From Penicillus capitatus (lineage: Eukaryota; Chlorophyta): a stretch of 64,000 nt of DNA. The notes below the pieces were generated by a model that did not search any database, had not been told where the DNA came from, and saw only the letters and a list, made by a program, of their open reading frames with translations. Positions within the stretch are counted from its first letter, which is position 1. The number at the start of each line of letters is the position of its first letter. Below, piece after piece: positions 1-11,231 of the stretch. The stretch covers positions 1,922,001 through 1,986,000 of the forward strand of contig OZ287697.1 of NCBI GenBank assembly GCA_965649825.1, in the 5' to 3' direction. Position numbers and translations under genes: made by a program.

Positions 1-4
1 TTGT

Positions 5-289
5 GTGCGTTTCACAAACGATAGTAGAAACTCGGGTGTCAAACGAGAGATAATTTTATGTGTCCGGCTCTTGCTTAAATACTCAGTCCCTGATGTGACG
101 GCAGGAAAGCAGATGCATTTCAGGAGTGAGTTCACAATGAGACTAGGAAGTTCAACACGAAATTCTAGAGACTTCCTAAGAACTTCGCCGGAACTCACTC
201 CCAGTCAGCACGACTTGTCTGCGACTCAGCGGCGACAGTTACGTCGCGCAGCCAAGGACGCGAAAAGACACGAACGACAGAAGATGTAA
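5..289 (+). CDS. Partial 3' end of an unrecognised gene
   Basis: An open frame runs in from the left edge and stops with TAA at 287-289. The last ~30 residues are strongly basic and Gln/Arg/Lys-rich (…ATQRRQLRRAAKDAKRHERQ…), as in the tail of a nucleolar or RNA-associated protein, but no family can be named. A TGATGTGAC motif at 91-99 and an AG at 120-121 suggest that part of the segment is an intron, so only about 140-289 is likely to be the terminal exon. The rest of the gene lies outside the window. Confidence 0.35.
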   Translation: MRFTNDSRNSGVKREIILCVRLLLKYSVPDVTAGKQMHFRSEFTMRLGSSTRNSRDFLRTSPELTPSQHDLSATQRRQLRRAAKDAKRHERQKM

Positions 290-945
290 TCCATTTATAT
301 TGTCGTCTCATTGCGTTCCCTCAGAATCGCGCCCTTTCTTCACAACGTGATCCCGATAGGCCGCTGACTCATTTGTCATCTCACCTGTGGCATACAAATA
401 CGTGAACGTAGACCATTGTAAACCTTTGCTCTGTAATACGTGAAGCCTTCCGCTGACAATGATATGATTGTAACTCCGGTTCGTAGCGCAACACAGCAAA
501 CGTCGTTGACGCGCATCGGTAGTCAGAATTGAGTCCCCAGGAAGGTTTTACTGTCAACGTTGCACCTTTCGTTACGTCTGTGCTGGCTACCCAGCAAAAG
601 TATGTAATATCTGCAAGAGAATCTTGCTCCCCTGTTATGCATGCATGATTCTGCAAATGACCTTCCAGCAAGCACACACAGAAGTCGCCTTCTTTTGTTG
701 AAGCATCGTTGCTGGCCGTAAGATCTCATTGCATTTATACTGTGTACTTGGCCCATAAATAACACAATGCGACTCAGTCCCCTTATGTGAAACATCAGCC
801 ACTGGAGAGCACTTCATATCGTGCACTGCCTTTCTTGGGAAGCAGAGACACATCTACAGTCGTCATTATCTACCATTTGGACCCCCTCCAGAGACTGTTT
901 GTTTAAGACGTTGGTGTTTTGACTTTAAAGGCACAAAGCGGTTCT
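290..945. other. No supported gene
   Basis: Open frames here are short, overlap each other on the minus strand and resemble nothing. The stretch probably holds the converging 3' ends of the left-edge gene and the ALDH12 gene plus intergenic sequence. Confidence 0.4.
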
Positions 946-3019
946 TTATGTCGTTGGCAAGTCACTCGAATTCTCCGGAGTCGTGCCTTCATCTCGAATA
1001 ATTTCACGATGACACGACCAAACGAGACGAATAGCTTCAGACGTGCCAATTCCTGCAGCTCTGGGATCGCTGGCAGGTCCAAACCAATGATTCTGTGGAG
1101 CACCTGAGAGAAATGACATACAGAAAGAAACTCAACGGACTGAGATAGGGCACCCACCTGTCGTACGAGCACGAATGCCTGCATACGTCGTGCCATTCAC
1201 TGTGCTTCCAAGGACCTTGTTGATAAACGAGGCATCGTGTGAGACCACGGCAGCACAGAGCTGAGCCTCGAGACGCTCACAGACTTCCAGCACCAAGTCA
1301 AGTTCGTCTTCTTTGTACTCTGTCAGCACCTGCTATCGATCATGAGAACCAAGAGACAGATGGTAAAGTGCTTGCCTGAACAGGGCCAAAGACTTCTGTC
1401 GTCACCAAATTAAAGTGCTCGTCCATAAGGATCGTCTTCAAAGGAACGAAAACAGCCGTCGGTTCCATGGCACCGTACTGAAGAGGAATGCTGTGATTCT
1501 TGAGCGGCTGTCCTCCAAACGACAGTCGTGCGCCTGGTGTCCATAACGGTTGTTTTGATCCTAAGGTGGTGATCGTGGATCACCTGGAAGCGCCAGTAGT
1601 TTTTGAACGTGATTATGCAAAGATGCTGTTGTCCAGGTGAGAACTGGACCGACAGTAAGATCATCGAGGCTGCGACGGGCAGCGCGTTCTTTGAGGCACT
1701 TCTCCAGACCTGCCTGCATCCAGTTCTCGTGCATAAACAGCAGAGACTGGGCACTGCATTTCTGCCCAGATGCGGCATAGGCATCCTGGTCGCAGACCCA
1801 GGCCACGAAGTCCAAATCCGAAACATCGGGGCCCAGAATCTTCCAATCGTATCCGGCATCCTCCAGAAAGACCTTAACACACGGACTGCACCTCCATTGG
1901 TGCACACAAAAGCGCACTTTGCCGTTGAGATCACGGGAGAGTATCTCTGCTGTACGTTGGCTGCCAGTGAAAAGCGTACTGCGTGGCTTTCCTGCCATCA
2001 ACACCTGATGCACGACGGTTCCTTGACCGTTGAGGAAATCCACATCGTGAGGCGGCATGCCGCAGTGAAGCATGAGCTTTAGAAATTGATCCATCACAAT
2101 ACTGACCTATATGCATCCCATCGATCAGCATCATGGATCCGTCCACGCACAGCAGACTCTGTGATCCACGTGGAGGATGGGACGATTGCCCATGTACAGA
2201 GCGCCCATCAACTGCAGAACTGGAATCTCTAATGGAAAATTGAATGGGGTGATGACGGCCACGCCGCCAAACGGCCAACGGTAGCTCGAGCACTCTTGGC
2301 CTAATCGATCTCCAGAAGACACGGATCCGCGTGCCAAAAAACGAACCTCGTGGCATCTCGGCATCAGATACGCCGACCCGAGGCAGAAAGGCGCTTCACC
2401 TGATCTCCGCAGAAATTCTCGAGAAACTTCAGCGTGATAGACACTTCCCCCATCGCCTGAGCATAGCTCTTGGGAACAACCCGCTGAATCAGCCGCGTAA
2501 AGAATTCCTTCACCTAAACAGCCACTGATCTTGCAGCCTTCATCTTTCGCCTGTACCTCCATCTGACGCAACTCTTGACAGATTCTCGCTGTGATGTCGC
2601 CATACATCACGTATCTCATATCAGAGAACATATCAGCAAGAGAGGCAGGTGCGCGGACGCGTGTACCTTTCGGGTGATTTGAATGGATTGTGTAAGCCCG
2701 ACTTGGGCACATGCCTCAGATTCTGTACAAAGGACTGCGCCTCATCGAACTGCGTATCGGGGCATTGGACAAAATGATCCTGTCCTTTCAAAGGATCTGG
2801 CAGCTCGATGAAGGTCGCTGTCTTGGACCATTGCCCACTGACTGCAGGATCCCGTTTTCATCGGAAGTCCATGACCGAGGTCGCACCAAAATTCGAAACG
2901 ACGGCGGGACGAGCTCCCGAAATCGCTGCGGGGTCGACGGTTGCCCAATTCGCCCATCCTCGAACGAGCGACCTTCGGCAGCAGCGCCTCGATGCAAAGA
3001 GCAGAGAATAGACCTGCAT
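946..3019 (-). CDS. Delta-1-pyrroline-5-carboxylate dehydrogenase, ALDH12 type
   Basis: Mitochondrial enzyme of proline catabolism that oxidises P5C/glutamate semialdehyde to glutamate. Spliced pieces match the plant/protist ALDH12 family along its length: FVSGQW near the N terminus, SGLHNPFKSPERY, RWPFGGVAVITPFNFPLEIP (cofactor region), LMGALYMGN, GPDVSDLDFVAW, the catalytic Cys in SGQKCSAQS, LTVGPVLTW, and SVNGTTYAGIRARTTG. The last exon (TAA at 946-948) carries QNHWFGPASDPRAAGIGT and WSCHRE. The start at 3019 gives an Arg-rich leader without acidic residues, as expected for mitochondrial import. The frames join only after removing several ~45 nt GT-AG introns, for example one ending CTGCAG between …VVSNF and VSGQW. 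It is divergent from RNase M5 with 44 bp between start codons. Confidence 0.92.
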
Positions 3020-3063
3020 CGAAGGTTCAGCTGAGCCCTGTCACATCATCTCTCTCTGCAACG
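3020..3063. promoter_or_regulatory. 44-bp divergent promoter with TGATGTGAC motif
   Basis: The ATGs of ALDH12 (minus) and RNase M5 (plus) are separated by 44 bp. The 9-mer TGATGTGAC lies at 3040-3048 on the minus strand, close to the middle. Transcription must start within this gap or inside the opposing gene. The role of the motif is inferred from its repeated occurrence between divergent genes in this window. Confidence 0.5.
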
Positions 3064-4495
3064 ATGCGCTCTTCTCTTCGAAGTTTCGGCTCTCTGCATG
3101 GCGCTGCGCCTGTCCAGAGGGTGACAGCCTCTCAGGGAAACGTGTCGTTACAACGGTGAGAGTGACTTGCCTCGCGATCGGGAGTTTTCTTGGCGGATGT
3201 GTATGTAGTCAGTGTCTAAGGGCTTACGATTCAAAGCGTGTAGAAACGAAGGTCGTTCGTGACAAGGCGTTTCCCGATTTCCCTGTGTACTCGACCGTCG
3301 TTAAGAAGTGCATCCCGGTAGCCGCCAGTCGGTCACATCAGCGTCCCTTCCGAAACGAATGGGAAACGGTCGATCCACGCAATCCTAAGAACGTAATCGT
3401 GACGCTGGAAAACGGAGAGAGGCGTGTGAAAAAGGACGGAAGGCTGTTGCCACTCTATCGAGATTGGGAGAGAGAATTCGGAAAACCGATAGGTCGACAA
3501 GTTGACCTCCCCTGCAATGCTCAAAATGTGTGACACCAGGCGATTCGCGACCGTACTATCGCAAACATATGGGCCCACTATTGATGCCATATCGCGAAAA
3601 TCGATCTCTCCCGCAGATCTCTTCACTGATAGTGGTGGAAGGTCTTAGCGACTGGAAAGCGGTTAAGGCTGCTGTCGATGCCCATGTCTCCTGAATCCAA
3701 AGAAAGCGTGAGAAGTGAACGGGTGTTGTAGGTCTTTGTGTGCGATGGGGCATCGATTCTGAATTTTGTGTATCACAAGTATGTGCTGCAGACAGTCAAC
3801 AGCTACAAGGGCGATGTGATTGTGCTCATGGATCCCGACACAGCTGGCAGACGCATGCGAACGTCCGTCCATCAACTGATCAGACCGTGCAAACATGCCT
3901 TCGTCTCAGAATACGATGCCGTTGTGGGGATGTGCGTTGCCTCCTCCCAACAAGGCCCTTGTCCGTCATGGTATGCGCTGTAGGGGACGATCGTACGAGT
4001 CTATTGGCATTGAACACGCAACACCCAAAAGTATACAAAGGGCGCTGAAATGCACAAAGACGTATGATAAGGACGCGGAACCGCAGTTCAAGTTTGAGAC
4101 ACTCTATGAGATGGGCCTTGTCCAAACGCCTTCTGAACAAGTACGGCACGATGCCCGCGTGTGAGTGACGAGAATGGATTAGATCGAGGGCGTGAGATTG
4201 AGAAGGCGGTTTACTTGTGGGTTCTTGGGAATTGGCTTCTGCGATGGTCGTCAGTTGATGAAACAACTCAACGGGTCACCATCAGATTCTGTGAGGCTTG
4301 TTTTTCTACTGCTCGTTGTGCAGGTATCGATTCACGATGGAGGAGCTTCAATCGGCCATAAAGAAGGCGAACTTGTTGCTCGAGGAGTGGAAGCAAAAGC
4401 CGTGGAGACTGCAGAAAGACTACAAGCGTTTGAGATCGCGGCCACTGCGAAGGACTGAATTCACCATAGTGAACAACTTCGTATCAGCCTTTTAA
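3064..4495 (+). CDS. RNase M5-like Toprim ribonuclease (5S rRNA maturation type)
   Basis: RnmV homologue. In bacteria this enzyme trims precursor 5S rRNA. The Toprim core is clear: VVEGLSDWKAVKAAVDA with the conserved Glu, DVIVLMDPDTAGRRMR with the DxD metal site, then KHAFV. The family-specific C-terminal part follows: SYESIGIEHATP, LYEMGLVQTPSEQ, GIGFCDGRQLMKQLNGY and TMEELQSA. At least five introns of 43-54 nt must be removed. One spans about 3490-3536 and fuses what look like two separate ORFs; another ends GTTGTAG before VFVCDG. The N-terminal ~130 residues extend beyond bacterial RnmV and start with an Arg/Ser-rich leader, consistent with organelle targeting. Introns exclude bacterial contamination. 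Substrate and organelle (plastid or mitochondrion) are inference. Confidence 0.85.
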
Positions 4496-4878
4496 AATCC
4501 CATTCCGGTGGGCACTATGGAGAGAGACATCCCTCAGCGAGTGGAAGCACTTTTTGTTTCTGTTCTATGTATGACCAAAACAACGGGTAGCGTCAGATCG
4601 CTTTGTTCAAAGGATGACTGCCAAGTCTGTCCCTCGTCGAGGACCATCCACTGTTCCGTGATCACTGACCATTTGCTCGGTCTCCAGTGGGCGTCCAGTC
4701 AGGATAGGAGGTCGATCGACGCTACCAGCTGTTTAGAGGTTGGCCCGTTACTGAAAGATATCGATTCAGAATAACCGATGATGATGATGCACATGCGTCG
4801 TCCATCGCTGTCATTGCAACGAACGTTGTTTGCGGATTCCGCCGGCTTCGTATCCCCGTCAACGACGGTACGGTTGAC
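4496..4878. other. Intergenic, no supported gene
   Basis: Only one 88-residue open frame without recognisable features. It probably contains the 3' end of the RNase M5 transcript and the F-box/LRR promoter. Confidence 0.4.
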
Positions 4879-6534
4879 ATGAGTGTAGCCGAGAGCGACC
4901 TTATCAGTTCGTTGCTCGAAGACGAGCACTTCCTCTCCAGAGTTCTGAGCCATTTGATCGACTTCGGCCTTCACGAGTGTCGCCGCGTCTGTCGCAAATG
5001 GAAGGATGTCTGCCGAAGACTGCCAGTAAAGCTGAAGAATATTCCCATCGATAAGATGGCCGACATACCCCTTGCGTTTCCCAACGTCGTCCGTCTGTCC
5101 TCTCTTGAAGGACACGTGCCAAAGGCAGAGATGAGTGTCCTCCATTCCTTCTCTCGTCTTACCAATCTTAATCATCTGGAGATCAATCTGTCCGCCTTAT
5201 CCTTCACCATCGACCAGCACTTTCCCACATGGTTTGCCACTCTCGGCCAGTTGACGTCCTTCCGCGTATACGGTCTCGTCAATGCAGCACCCCACTTCTT
5301 CGAAGCGTTGGAAAACATGAGGCAGTTGACCAAACTTGAATTCGCCAGAGATCAAGGCGACGCTTTTCAGATCGACGCGATCGTGCCGTTGAAGGGTCTC
5401 CAGGAACTCTCTATCTACATGTCCCAGATGACAGCCACTCAAGGCGAAGCGCTGTTTCTTTCCATGCCGCATTTGACAAAGCTAAAGGTCACACAAGATA
5501 TTCTGAACATGACAACACCTCCCCTCGTGGTAAGTGCATTGGTGACGGATCTATTGCCCTGTCGCCAAGGGGGTATTCTTTAGGTGCTTGCTCCTCACAT
5601 GCATCAGCTGAAGTCGCTATCGCTCGATGGATTGTATGATGTGACAACCCCGACGAATTGGCTATCCTTGTTCTCCAAGATCCAGCTAGAGGAATTGCGA
5701 ATCAGATATATCGTTCGCGGTTTACCGCCCTCTGGCAGACGGCCATGCGAGAATATCAGATCAGCATGGTCCCCGAGTGTCTTCCCAGACATTCTGGCCA
5801 TCAGAGCTATGATCCAGCTGACCTCTCTGGATCTGTGTTTCGAGGCCTTGCGAAAGAAGGATGTCTGGGAGGCGATCTCAGCGTTGGCGAATCTGAAATC
5901 GCTGAAACTCACGGCACAGCATTGGATGGAAGATGATGGTGGCGATGGCGATCCGCCCTGTCCCATCGCAAACCTTACGAAGCTGACGTCTTTGTCACTC
6001 ATCGGTCACGGCCTGGGACAGGACGCAAGACGCTTGACGAATCTGGTGGAGCTTGAGTTTACGCAAGACCATGATTCAGAGCTGCTCCTGCAGCACGCCT
6101 TGCCACAACTGCCGCGTCTGGAGAGACTTGTGATCCAAGAAATGGAGGGTGATCTGGATCCAACTACCATCTCTGCTTTCGCATTGCTCAAGAACCTCAA
6201 GTCGCTATCTCTGGAATATACGACGTGCATCGATGTGCGTCTCTTCGAAGCTCTTGCTTCGTTGCCGGAACTCGCCGAGCTCCGGTATGACGGCTATCCT
6301 GGTCACGTCGTCCCCCATTCGTTCATTCGTGAAGTGACAAGGCTGAAGCAGCTGCACCGTCTGAGCTTTCTAGGCGATGGTGTAACGATGAAGTTGTTCG
6401 ACATCTTTGAGGAAGGCAGCTATTCCCATATCATGTATCTCCACAGCAACCTGATGAAGCATGAATACAACAACATCCATCAGGTGTTCAGAAGACTTCC
6501 GTGTTTGCGATCGTTCAATATCTGCACTATATAA
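4879..6534 (+). CDS. F-box-like leucine-rich-repeat protein
   Basis: The N terminus (residues ~5-55) has the F-box-like pattern FLSRVLSHLIDFGLHECRRVCRKWKD, which in SCF ubiquitin ligases binds SKP1. The remainder (~500 residues) is an irregular array of leucine-rich repeats of the form LxxLxxLxLxx, for example LTNLNHLEINLSAL, LKGLQELSIYMSQM, LKNLKSLSLEYTT. One GT-AG intron (~5530-5584, GTAAGTG…CTTTAG) joins the two halves in frame. The likely role is substrate recognition for ubiquitination, but the target is unknown. The ATG at 4879 is the first in frame. Confidence 0.8.
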
Positions 6535-7415
6535 CTGGCTGCTGTCAAGAAAGAATCCTTCGCTGCTAGGCGATTAAAGGGATTGGCAATTCTGTGATGC
6601 TACCAGGGTTTCTCTCCTGCATCGAATCTTTTACGCCATCTTTGAATACTGTGCTCGCATGTTGTGTTATCGGACATCCTCTTTTTGATCACGCAATCGG
6701 ATGAAGATTTGTCTGCAAGACGCGAAAGTTGTTGTTTCGGCACGCGCCCTAAATTGATCGCATCCATAGGCTACGAGAGATGGGACTGCTGCTTAGGGTT
6801 TCGAACTTCAGTATGCACCAGACATTTTTCATGAGGCGATCCATATGGATGGGATCAACGCATCCCCGAGTTTCGCTTTTTTGCGTACTAATTAGATAAG
6901 GTTCATTCATACCCAGTGTGAAAGGATGACTGATTTTCTTCCCTTCTGTCCTCGCGATGCTACGCTCGAGATCTCGATACTCATAGAGCCGATCGTCGAG
7001 AACAAATCCCGATCGTGCAGCGCGACAGCGTCGATCTTGAAAACAGCAGTGAAAGGGATTGGCAAACAAGGTCACAGAACAGACTTCGCCTCACACTGCC
7101 ACGGCAAATAATATGGTCTCCTGCTAATTCTCATCCCCTTTACCTCCCATGCTCCATCGCGCCGTTCTTCCAACATCTTTAACGATCAAAAAAGAAGACG
7201 TCCCATCACAGCGCCGGCGTTTCTGTTCGATCTGGCTACTTTTAGAGGGAGGGTATTACACAGATTTCTGTTTCTTTGTTCCCCACTCACTCATAAGATC
7301 TCTGTGCACACAGTTGTCTCCAGGCGTGGCACAGTATGGGTGTGTCTGCTTCTCCCATTTCCAACAAACACAGTTCATTCCAAAAAGTCTTCAAAAAACA
7401 AAACTCCGTCTCGGT
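6535..7415. other. Mostly intergenic; weak U-box-like ORF on the minus strand
   Basis: A minus-strand frame (6749-7075) contains FVLDDRLYEYRDLERSIART followed by SHPFTLGM, loosely resembling a U-box/RING-like 'DDGRxYEyrdLExhI…SPxT' pattern. It lacks the rest of a domain and could be an exon remnant, a pseudogene or coincidence. Nothing else in this stretch is supported. Confidence 0.25.
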
Positions 7416-8141
7416 TCAGTTATGCGTATGCAGAACAAGACTCCTCAACTTCTCCTGCGCTTCGCGGAGACTCTTCACTTCGGAGCAAAGCGCATCAAGC
7501 ATGTCTACCAGCTGAGGGAACTGTAGACGCTGGCGTGAGCAACGACGAAGCGTCGGTCAAACAGACGACGGCGTACCTGTTCGGTATGCAACTCCCGAAT
7601 ACGTCTTACACTTGACATCACGCGGTACTGAGATCCCCCTCGCAACACACGTTTTCGCCATCCCCTGCGCACACTCTCCTGTGCGCATCCCTTCTTACCA
7701 TTCCAAAAACGATGACCAACCGCTTACTTGCACCACCATTCTGCTGAGCACTCTCAGCAAGCCCTCTGGGCTACAGTCCATATCACATACGTCCAGAAGA
7801 GCGCCTGCGCGAAAGCGCCATCCAACAGTGAAGAATCATCTGCACGAAGTACTTGATGATGATACGGTCCTTCGAGGTCGGCGTTGTGGAGCAGCCACTG
7901 GACAAAAACGCAGACGGCGTAGTTGACGTGCCGCCACGAGTTCGCGCTGCTCTACGACGCCGAACGCACTTTCCACCAGCGTTTCATCGGAAGATATCGA
8001 ATTCGACGGCTCGTCTTCCTCCAAAGCCCCCCGCTGGTGAACAACGTCGAACGGTATCGCGTCTCTCCTCATTGCCCCCAGCCTTGCAAACCTATTGACA
8101 GTTTTGCTTGGCTTTCGCTGTATCCTCCCGTTGGTGGCCAT
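7416..8141 (-). CDS. Unrecognised protein with C-terminal coiled coil
   Basis: Not recognised. The start ATG at 8141 opens a basic N terminus (MATNGRIQRKPSKTVNRFARL). Downstream exons join across ~45 nt GT-AG introns to give HVNYAVCVFVQWLLHNADLEG, SSLLDGAFAQALFWTY, NGGASKRLVIVFGMYRVMSS, and a terminal helix RIRELHTEQ-RLQFPQLVDMLDALCSEVKSLREAQEKL ending with TGA at 7416-7418. The first splice is not settled: the acceptor is fixed by an in-frame stop, but only a 25-nt or a ~96-nt donor fits. Consistent phase at the other junctions supports a real gene. It is divergent from MutY, 81 bp away, with a GTCACATC site at 8201-8208. Confidence 0.5.
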
Positions 8142-8222
8142 CTTTCGTCCGAATGGTGCAGTGTGCAACGAACGATGCTTAAATAAACATTCCTCGCACG
8201 GTCACATCTTCGCTGTCATTCG

Positions 8223-9791
8223 ATGGGACGTTCCACCTATCCGTCATCTCTAACCGGTGCCCGTCGTCTCACGGACGGCCTGTTCAAGATTCTCCGCCTT
8301 CAGACGTGTCGTTCGCGCGGCGCCATGGAGCAAATCGTCCGTCCGGGGGGCAAGAGAAGAAGAAAGCCGCCGCCGTCCGCTGCACGGCGACAGAATCTCG
8401 CAGCCCCGAAGAAAAAACGCGCAGATGTTCGCGTCAAGAGCGAACCGCTAGAGCTCGAAGATCTAGACACAGCACTGGTCACAGATATGGCTTCCATAAG
8501 AGCGGCATTGCTTCGCTGGTATGTCGAGCACTGTCGTGTTCTCCCCTGGCGCCGACCGCCCGGTTCGAAATCGGAAGGTGGCGAAACGGATGAAGATTTT
8601 GCCTATCGTGTATGGGTCTCCGAAGTGATGCTGCAGCAAACACAAGTCGTCAAAGTCGTCGAGTACTTCGAGCGATGGCTGCAAAGATGGCCAACTGTTC
8701 ACGATCTCGCTCAGGCGTCCGTGGATGACGTCCGTGAGATGTGGTCGGGTCTCGGATACTACTCCAGAGCTGCCAATCTCCTCAAAGGCGCTCAATTCAT
8801 CGTGGAAACGCTTGGTGGCCGTTTTCCGTCGACGGTTACAGAGCTTCGACAGATTCCAGGTGTGTTTCTCTCTGAGGGATGTTCGAGAGTGGGGTGGGCG
8901 TTTAGGTGTGGGTCCCTATACCAGTCGGGCCATTGCCTCTATCGCTTTTCAACAGCCCGAGGCAGTGGTGGATGGAAATGTTATTCGTGTGCTTTCTCGA
9001 TTGTTTGCCGTTTCTGGAGATCCGAAGAAACAGCAAAAACACTTTCAATCCTTGGCAGATGCCTTGCTGGATCGACAGCATCCTGGCGACTTCAATCAGG
9101 CTGTCATGGAGTTTGGTGCCCTGGTGTGTCGTCCTTCAAATCCACCGTGCCAAGAATGTCCCGTTCAGCTCCATTGCATGGCCTACCAAAACACATTGCG
9201 CGATGTCAAGAAGGAAAACAGTGCATTCATAGCCGCGCCTCAAGTAGCATCGTTGTCTATGAGGTGCGATGTGGTGTATTCGAGAGGGTGTGTGTGGCAC
9301 AGGTGACGGACTATCCGATGCTAGCCAAGAAGCGTGCAAAGAGAGAGATGTCTGTCGCTGTATCTGTGCTGCAGGTCGTCTCGGATTCAGAATCGTGGTA
9401 CCTCTTGCTCAAACGACCGAAGAGAGGTCTGTTAGCTGGTCTCTGGGAGTTCCCGACAGTCCCGCTGACAGAAGCCGCCGCGCCGCCGCCCGCAGACAGA
9501 GAAAAGGAGACGGATGCCTTCCTGAAAGACCTCCTCGGTCAAGATCTTTCCCAAATGCCTGCGATCAAGCGAGCCGCCATCGGCACCGCCGTCCACATCT
9601 TCTCACACATTCGTATGACGTTACACATCGAGGCATTGCAGTTCGCTGCACGACCCGATGAGATATCACTGAACGCGTCAGCTGAGTTCAGATGGGTGCC
9701 CTCTCAGGAGATAGACTCTATCGGAATGTGCACGATGGTGAAGAAAGTTTACAACGTGTTTCGCGAGTATCAAAGAAAACACCAATCATGA
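8223..9791 (+). CDS. MUTYH: A/G-specific adenine DNA glycosylase (MutY/MUTYH)
   Basis: Base-excision repair enzyme that removes adenine mispaired with 8-oxoguanine. After a Lys/Arg-rich leader (KRRRKPPP, likely NLS): LPWRRPPG, catalytic Glu in VWVSEVMLQQTQV, LRQIPGVGPYTSRAIASIAF (HhH), catalytic Asp in VVDGNVIRVLSR, and the Fe-S cluster CRPSNPPCQECPVQLHC (C-x6-C-x2-C-x5-C). A NUDIX-like 8-oxoG recognition domain follows with LLKRPKRGLLAGLWEFP. Two GT-AG introns are placed precisely: 8860-8905 (46 nt) and 9244-9302 (59 nt). A second in-frame ATG at 8323 would shorten the leader, allowing dual nuclear/organellar forms. Confidence 0.95.
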   Translation: MGRSTYPSSLTGARRLTDGLFKILRLQTCRSRGAMEQIVRPGGKRRRKPPPSAARRQNLAAPKKKRADVRVKSEPLELEDLDTALVTDMASIRAALLRWYVEHCRVLPWRRPPGSKSEGGETDEDFAYRVWVSEVMLQQTQVVKVVEYFERWLQRWPTVHDLAQASVDDVREMWSGLGYYSRAANLLKGAQFIVETLGGRFPSTVTELRQIPGVFLSEGCSRVGWAFRCGSLYQSGHCLYRFSTARGSGGWKCYSCAFSIVCRFWRSEETAKTLSILGRCLAGSTASWRLQSGCHGVWCPGVSSFKSTVPRMSRSAPLHGLPKHIARCQEGKQCIHSRASSSIVVYEVRCGVFERVCVAQVTDYPMLAKKRAKREMSVAVSVLQVVSDSESWYLLLKRPKRGLLAGLWEFPTVPLTEAAAPPPADREKETDAFLKDLLGQDLSQMPAIKRAAIGTAVHIFSHIRMTLHIEALQFAARPDEISLNASAEFRWVPSQEIDSIGMCTMVKKVYNVFREYQRKHQS

Positions 9792-9822
9792 AATAACTTT
9801 TATACAAGGATCTGCTTGAAAA

Positions 9823-11231
9823 TCACAACAGTGGATGATCTCGATCGTCATCGTCATCGTCTTCCATTCCAAAAAGGATTTCATCCAATTGCCGTTGCAT
9901 TTCATATTCGTCATCGTATAGACCCATCGACTGTACAACTGCCTGAATCTTCAAATCGCTGCATGATGCATTCGAGGCATCGCCGGGCTCCGTGGATAAC
10001 GGGTTCTCGACGGAGAGAGCACGGGTGTCCATTCTGGACTGTGTGCTTGAAGGATGGGAGGTCGATGCGTCTTCGAAGAGGAACGGATGGAGATGATGAG
10101 TGTAACGCTCTCCGATGACGCGGCCTCGAAAAATGGGGATCTGGGTTTGGCGAGGAGGCAGGATACACATGTCTTCGTTTAGCCACGGGGCACAAGGATG
10201 CATTCGACCTGTGTGCTCCCAATGCATGCCCGTCAGACTCGGGGGATACAACGACAAAGAACTTGTGGCTACTATTGGTGCCACTTCAGATCGCGAAATC
10301 GGCGGCCAGTCCTGCAAAGGAGTGAGACAGTGAGTTCGGTCGGCACTTAGATATCAGACAGTCATACTTGGACGGGCAGTGTCGGGCAAAGACATGGCTG
10401 GATACTGAACTCCACAGGACAGAAGAAACCTTGCTCAAAAGACGTGACGCTTTCGAAAGGACGCGCCGCCAAACTGGCAGCGCTCAGTACTTTAGCCGCT
10501 TGCTTCAAATCCGCCATCTCTCGTTTCACTTTCTACAGAGATCGATCGAGTCCGTGAGCATTCTTGCCATTGCCTGAGTCGCATACGCACCTCGTCCCTG
10601 TCTTCATCCGAGCGCAGCCGCAAGCGCTTTCGCTGAGCGTCTTGGGTACTGTGAGCGCAGTCACGTAGACAACGAATAATATCAATCTGTGAGCAGGCAT
10701 CTGTCCATCACTAAGGCATGGCAGAAGTGTCCGTCCTACCTCTGTGAGCTGATCGATCATCGGCAGGAGTCTCTCGTAACATGCCGGAAGGAAATTCGTG
10801 GATGCCTGCGTCTTCTTCAGACGCAAACCAATAATGTCGTGCGCTTTCGCTGCGTCAGCTGCGTCATCAAATGCGCCACAGTAAAGCTGTTTGCCGCTTT
10901 TCCAGATATGCGATTCCCACTTTCGCGTTTTCCTGTGGATGGCATAAGCGCAATACACGCGGAGATAGCGAAGGCCGTACTTGTGTTGTGTGACCCCGCG
11001 GTAAGGAGAGTTGCTGCTGACGGGACCGCGGCGGCTTTCGTTGATGCGCGGATTGGGCGTCATTGTGTGGCGGCTGAGATGATCGTGACCCTTTGCGCCG
11101 AAAAATTCGCGTAGTAATAACTGAAACTGCTCCAACGCCTCTCGGGGGCGCTCGGACGGCGACGCGTCGGTATACGAGGGAGGGGACGAGACGGACGCTT
11201 GAACGGCACTTGGATCGTTAGACAGCGGCAT
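9823..11231 (-). CDS. AP2/ERF-domain transcription factor
   Basis: Contains one AP2 DNA-binding domain near residues 75-140: SPYRGVTQHKYGLRYLRVYCAY…RKTRKWESHIWKSGKQLYCGAFDDAADAAKAHDIIGLRLKK. It keeps YRGV, the WExxI strand, the GxF turn and the A-A-x-A-x-D helix. After it, exons encode DIIRCLRDCAHSTQDAQRKRLRLR, a helical KVKREMADLKQAAKVLSAAS segment, and a long acidic tail with six consecutive Asp near the C terminus. About four introns of 47-60 nt are removed; the one before DWPPISRSE ends TTTGCAG. Likely a sequence-specific nuclear regulator; targets unknown. It is divergent from the NTT-like gene. Confidence 0.88.

Noticed and set aside
1603-2082. 159-codon plus-strand ORF
   Set aside because: Antisense to ALDH12 exons with clear family homology; a codon-bias shadow.
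3156-3533. Separate small gene before RNase M5
   Set aside because: Removing a GT-AG intron just before its stop joins it in phase to the RNase M5 frame.
4155-4190. Very short (18-25 nt) introns, as in nucleomorph genomes
   Set aside because: In RNase M5, MutY, SUN copy 2 and the SNF2 gene, an upstream donor gives a 43-59 nt intron in phase, so tiny introns are not needed.
3064-4495. Bacterial contamination as the source of RNase M5
   Set aside because: Five spliceosomal introns and intact eukaryotic genes on both sides.
8223-9791. Uninterrupted 522-codon MutY ORF
   Set aside because: The middle third is out of frame with the HhH and Fe-S motifs; two introns restore them.
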